NCBI GenBank assembly: GCA_964415295.1 | Contig: CAYPYN010000004.1 | Location: 248,001 to 312,000, forward strand | Direction of reading: 5' to 3' | DNA: 64,000 nt | From: SB21 sp964415295 | GTDB taxonomy: Bacteria; CLD3; SB21 | Part shown: one piece after another, positions 62,043 through 64,000 of the stretch | How positions within the stretch are numbered: position 1 is the first letter of the stretch | How the letters are laid out: every line of letters begins with the position of its first letter | Program-made: the position numbers and the translations under genes | The notes under the pieces: generated by a model | What the model saw: only the letters and a program-made list of their open reading frames with translations | Told to the model about the DNA's origin: nothing | The model's database searches: none

Positions 62043-62492
62043 CTAGAACGGCAGATCATCGCCGCCGGACTGGCCTGAAGCTCCGCCGCCCGTAGGGGCG
62101 CTCGAATCCATATCCCCCGGAGGAGGTACGAAATCTCCCCCGCTTTCGCCGGGTTTCCCGCCCAACATGCTCATCTGATCACCGACAATCTCGGTCACAA
62201 ATTTCTTCTGGCCCGACTGTTTATCGTCATACGACCTCGTCTTGATCTTTCCCTCGATGTATACGAGTGAACCTTTCTTTAGGTATTGCCCGCAGATCTC
62301 AGCCAGTTTATTCCAGACCACCACGCGGTGCCAGTCGGTGCTTTCCACCATCTTGCCCTCTTTATCTTTATACGATTCGTTGGTGGCCATATTAAATGTG
62401 GCCACGGGGCTCCCGCTCGGAGTGTATCGAAGTTCCGGGTCTTTGCCCAAGCGGCCGATGAGCATGACTTTGTTTAAGGTTCCTTTTGCCAT
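62043..62492 (-). CDS. ssb: Single-stranded DNA-binding protein
   Basis: A 149-residue SSB with an OB fold in residues 1-110 (NKVMLIGRLGKDPELRYT at the start, DWHRVVVWNKLAE in the middle), a Gly/Pro-rich linker and the acidic tip DDLPF that recruits repair proteins. AGGTGAAACA precedes the start. recA is next to it on the same strand with a repeat in the gap; the end of a second SSB-like protein lies on the far side of recA. Confidence 0.96.
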   Translation of the reverse strand: MAKGTLNKVMLIGRLGKDPELRYTPSGSPVATFNMATNESYKDKEGKMVESTDWHRVVVWNKLAEICGQYLKKGSLVYIEGKIKTRSYDDKQSGQKKFVTEIVGDQMSMLGGKPGESGGDFVPPPGDMDSSAPTGGGASGQSGGDDLPF

Positions 62493-62540
62493 TGTTTCAC
62501 CTGATATTTTAGTAATTATTTTAAATTAATTCATAGAATT

Positions 62541-62616
62541 GCCACAAAAGCGCAGAAAGCACAAAACAAAATTATTCAATCGAAAACCTTTTTGCGACTT
62601 TTCTGCTATTTTGCGG
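62541..62616. repeat. Paired inverted intergenic repeat, CCACAAAAG type
   Basis: The left arm (62541-62566, starting GCCACAAAAGCGCAGAAAG) and the reverse complement of the right arm (about 62589-62616, starting ACCGCAAAATAGCAGAAAAG) share most positions. The arm design, short purine-rich units after an initial CCAC or CCGC, recalls the element at 16954-17047. Confidence 0.5.
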
Positions 62617-62627
62617 TTGATATGAGT

Positions 62628-63704
62628 TTATTTACTCTTTTTCTCGGAACCGCTCGGATTTTGCTTGGGCGATTCCTTTTCTGCGGCCAGAATCGGCACA
62701 AGTCCCAATTCCTGGCGTATCTTGGTTTCGATCTTTTTGGCTATATCGCGATTATCGGCCAAGAATTGTTTCGCATTTTCCCTGCCTTGACCGATCTTAT
62801 CGTCGCCGAAGGCATACCACGTTCCGCTCTTCTGCACAATATTCATATTGGACGCCAGATCGATCAGGTCGCCTTCTTTGGAGATACCCGTTCCGTACAT
62901 CAGGTCCACTTCCGCTTCTTTGAATGGCGGGGCGAGTTTGTTCTTCACGACCTTCACCTTAGTGCGGTTGCCTACAATATCCTCGCCGGCTTTGATCTGG
63001 CCGATGCGGCGAATATCGATACGGATCGAGGTATAGAATTTCAGCGCGCGTCCACCGGTAGTCGTTTCCGGGTTACCGAACATGACGCCGATCTTATCAC
63101 GAACCTGGTTGATGAAGATAACGCAGGTCTTTGATTTACTTACTGCGCCGGTCAATTTACGCATCGCCTGGCTCATCAGACGCGCCTGAACGCCCATGGT
63201 CGCATCCCCCATTTCGCCGTCAATTTCGCTACGAGGAACGAGCGCGGCCACCGAGTCGATCACAATCACATCCACCGCATTGCTGCGAACAAGTCTTTCG
63301 GTGATCTCAAGCGCCTGCTCGCCATTATCCGGCTGAGAGATCAGAAGATTTTCCGTATCCACGCCAAGCCGTTTGGCATACACCGCATCCAAGGCATGCT
63401 CCGCATCGATGAAGGCCGCAATGCCGCCTGTTTTCTGCGCCTCGGCAATGATGTGCAGTGATAAGGTCGTTTTACCGCTCGATTCCGGTCCGTAGATCTC
63501 CGTGATACGGCCGCGGGGAATTCCCCCCACGCCCAAAGCGGCATCCACCGAGATCGAACCGGTGGAATAAACGTCCACACCGACTGACGTCCGGTCGCCT
63601 AATTTCATAATCGAGCCTTTGCCGTATTCCTTGACAATATCCTGCAAGGTACGGTCGAGTGAGGCTTTCTTTTCTTTGTCCATAAGGACTGTTTCTTCTG
63701 CCAT
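62628..63704 (-). CDS. recA: Recombinase RecA
   Basis: A 358-residue RecA, central to homologous recombination and SOS induction. Walker A GPESSGKTTL is near residue 72, and the DNA-binding L2 loop region FINQVRDKIGVMFGNPET is intact. The C-terminus ends in a Lys/Ser-rich tail rather than the acidic tail of E. coli. AAGGAG lies ten bases before the ATG. Confidence 0.98.
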   Translation of the reverse strand: MAEETVLMDKEKKASLDRTLQDIVKEYGKGSIMKLGDRTSVGVDVYSTGSISVDAALGVGGIPRGRITEIYGPESSGKTTLSLHIIAEAQKTGGIAAFIDAEHALDAVYAKRLGVDTENLLISQPDNGEQALEITERLVRSNAVDVIVIDSVAALVPRSEIDGEMGDATMGVQARLMSQAMRKLTGAVSKSKTCVIFINQVRDKIGVMFGNPETTTGGRALKFYTSIRIDIRRIGQIKAGEDIVGNRTKVKVVKNKLAPPFKEAEVDLMYGTGISKEGDLIDLASNMNIVQKSGTWYAFGDDKIGQGRENAKQFLADNRDIAKKIETKIRQELGLVPILAAEKESPKQNPSGSEKKSK

Positions 63705-63757
63705 TTATGTAACTCCTTAATTAAAATTTTTTCGTATGTCGTGGAAAGCTTGGTGAA

Positions 63758-63775
63758 AGTATAAAAACAAATACT
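63758..63775. promoter_or_regulatory. Inverted repeat upstream of recA
   Basis: AGTAT and ATACT separated by eight bases, 54-71 bases before the recA start. It could be a LexA-type operator of non-E. coli sequence, but the match is short. Confidence 0.25.
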
Positions 63776-63811
63776 ATTCCGCAAGCACTATTCACACAAG
63801 CTCTTTGCATT

Positions 63812-63857
63812 TTGTAAAAACAAGGCGTCCCGCGAGGATCTCTCCCCACGGAACGCC
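63812..63857 (-). terminator. Terminator of the second ssb-like gene
   Basis: On the minus strand GGCGTTCCG pairs with CGGGACGCC (one G-T pair) over a 16-base loop, followed by TTGTTTTTA. Confidence 0.75.
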
Positions 63858-63878
63858 CACGTTACACACCAAGAATTT

Positions 63879-64000
63879 TCAGAACGGCAGACCGTCCGGC
63901 GACTCGGTTTCTTCCGCGTCGATCGCTTCGTCATTCACCTGTTCGTGCGTGACGAGTTCCTGCGGCTGTTCCGCCCCCTTTTTGGAGGACAGCATCTGCA
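63879..64000 (-). CDS. Second SSB-like protein, C-terminal fragment
   Basis: The frame enters from the right edge and stops at 63879. The 38 visible residues (starting QMLSSKKGAEQPQ) are acidic and end SPDGLPF, the tip typical of single-stranded DNA-binding proteins. The OB fold lies outside the window, so the assignment rests on the tail. It is upstream of recA on the same strand, and its terminator separates them. Confidence 0.65.
   Translation of the reverse strand, partial: QMLSSKKGAEQPQELVTHEQVNDEAIDAEETESPDGLPF

Noticed and set aside
1..64000. CRISPR arrays, insertion sequences, integrase genes or prophage.
   Set aside because: No regularly spaced repeats, transposase, integrase or phage structural motifs were seen in any frame.

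Overview
The window is about 64 kb of chromosome from a Gram-negative-type (diderm) bacterium of moderate GC content. Diderm structure is indicated by many lipoprotein signals, a predicted outer-membrane beta-barrel and periplasmic multihaem cytochromes. Ribosome binding sites are mostly clear AGGAG-type. Several family variants resemble those I associate with the Bacteroidetes/Chlorobi/Ignavibacteria/KSB1 (FCB) region of the tree: a MoeB-rhodanese protein without zinc cysteines, a fused E1 alpha-beta dehydrogenase, and an order pheT / coiled coil / zapA / rny. The strong Shine-Dalgarno use argues against a typical Bacteroidetes. The lineage is an inference with low to moderate confidence. I see no prophage, insertion sequence or CRISPR array.

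Layout. 0-10 kb: the start of a response regulator, purF, a FabG-like reductase with an altered active site, a TolB-like propeller protein, a metallo-hydrolase, an OPT transporter, pepT and an M1 aminopeptidase. 10-20 kb: a lone receiver protein, a TPR protein, a LEA-2 lipoprotein, csaA, a serine hydrolase, a ClpX-like AAA+ ATPase paired with a thiolase, MoeB-rhodanese, a phosphoesterase and a thioesterase. 20-34 kb: ahcY, a metH that stops after the pterin domain, a peptide-binding lipoprotein, a ferredoxin reductase, a second thiolase, phoH, LysM and coiled-coil envelope proteins, a large M1 peptidase with a C-terminal barrel, and a STAS protein. 34-45 kb: galT, a divergent glycogen-synthase-like protein, an M61 peptidase, purS, tRNA-Pro(CGG), ccmB, a fused E1 dehydrogenase, transketolase with a very basic tail, and PPK2. 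56.9-64 kb: housekeeping genes pheT, zapA, rny, ssb, recA and the end of a second ssb-like gene.

The most unusual region is the tightly packed minus-strand operon at 45.5-56.5 kb. Its first three genes encode an exported four-cluster ferredoxin, a NrfD-type quinone-interacting membrane protein and a 13-CXXCH cytochrome c. Six signalling genes follow: a histidine kinase with haem-c motifs in its sensor and a zinc-ribbon insertion in its ATPase domain; two response regulators whose output is a glycine-cleavage-H-like domain lacking the lipoyl lysine (one of them membrane anchored); a Cys-rich H-like protein; a second haem-c kinase; and an NtrC-type regulator with a degenerate GAFTGA loop. A palindrome with FNR/CRP-like 5-4-5 architecture sits against a candidate promoter at the head of the operon. 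I interpret the locus as a periplasmic redox module with its own dedicated two-component circuit.

Peptide and amino-acid use is a second theme: OPT transporter, peptide-binding lipoprotein, PepT, two M1 peptidases, an M61 peptidase and a serine hydrolase. Central carbon and methyl metabolism is represented by the E1 dehydrogenase, transketolase, two thiolases, AhcY and MetH. Coordinates and motifs were read directly. Family assignments come from recognition of sequence motifs, not from database searches.
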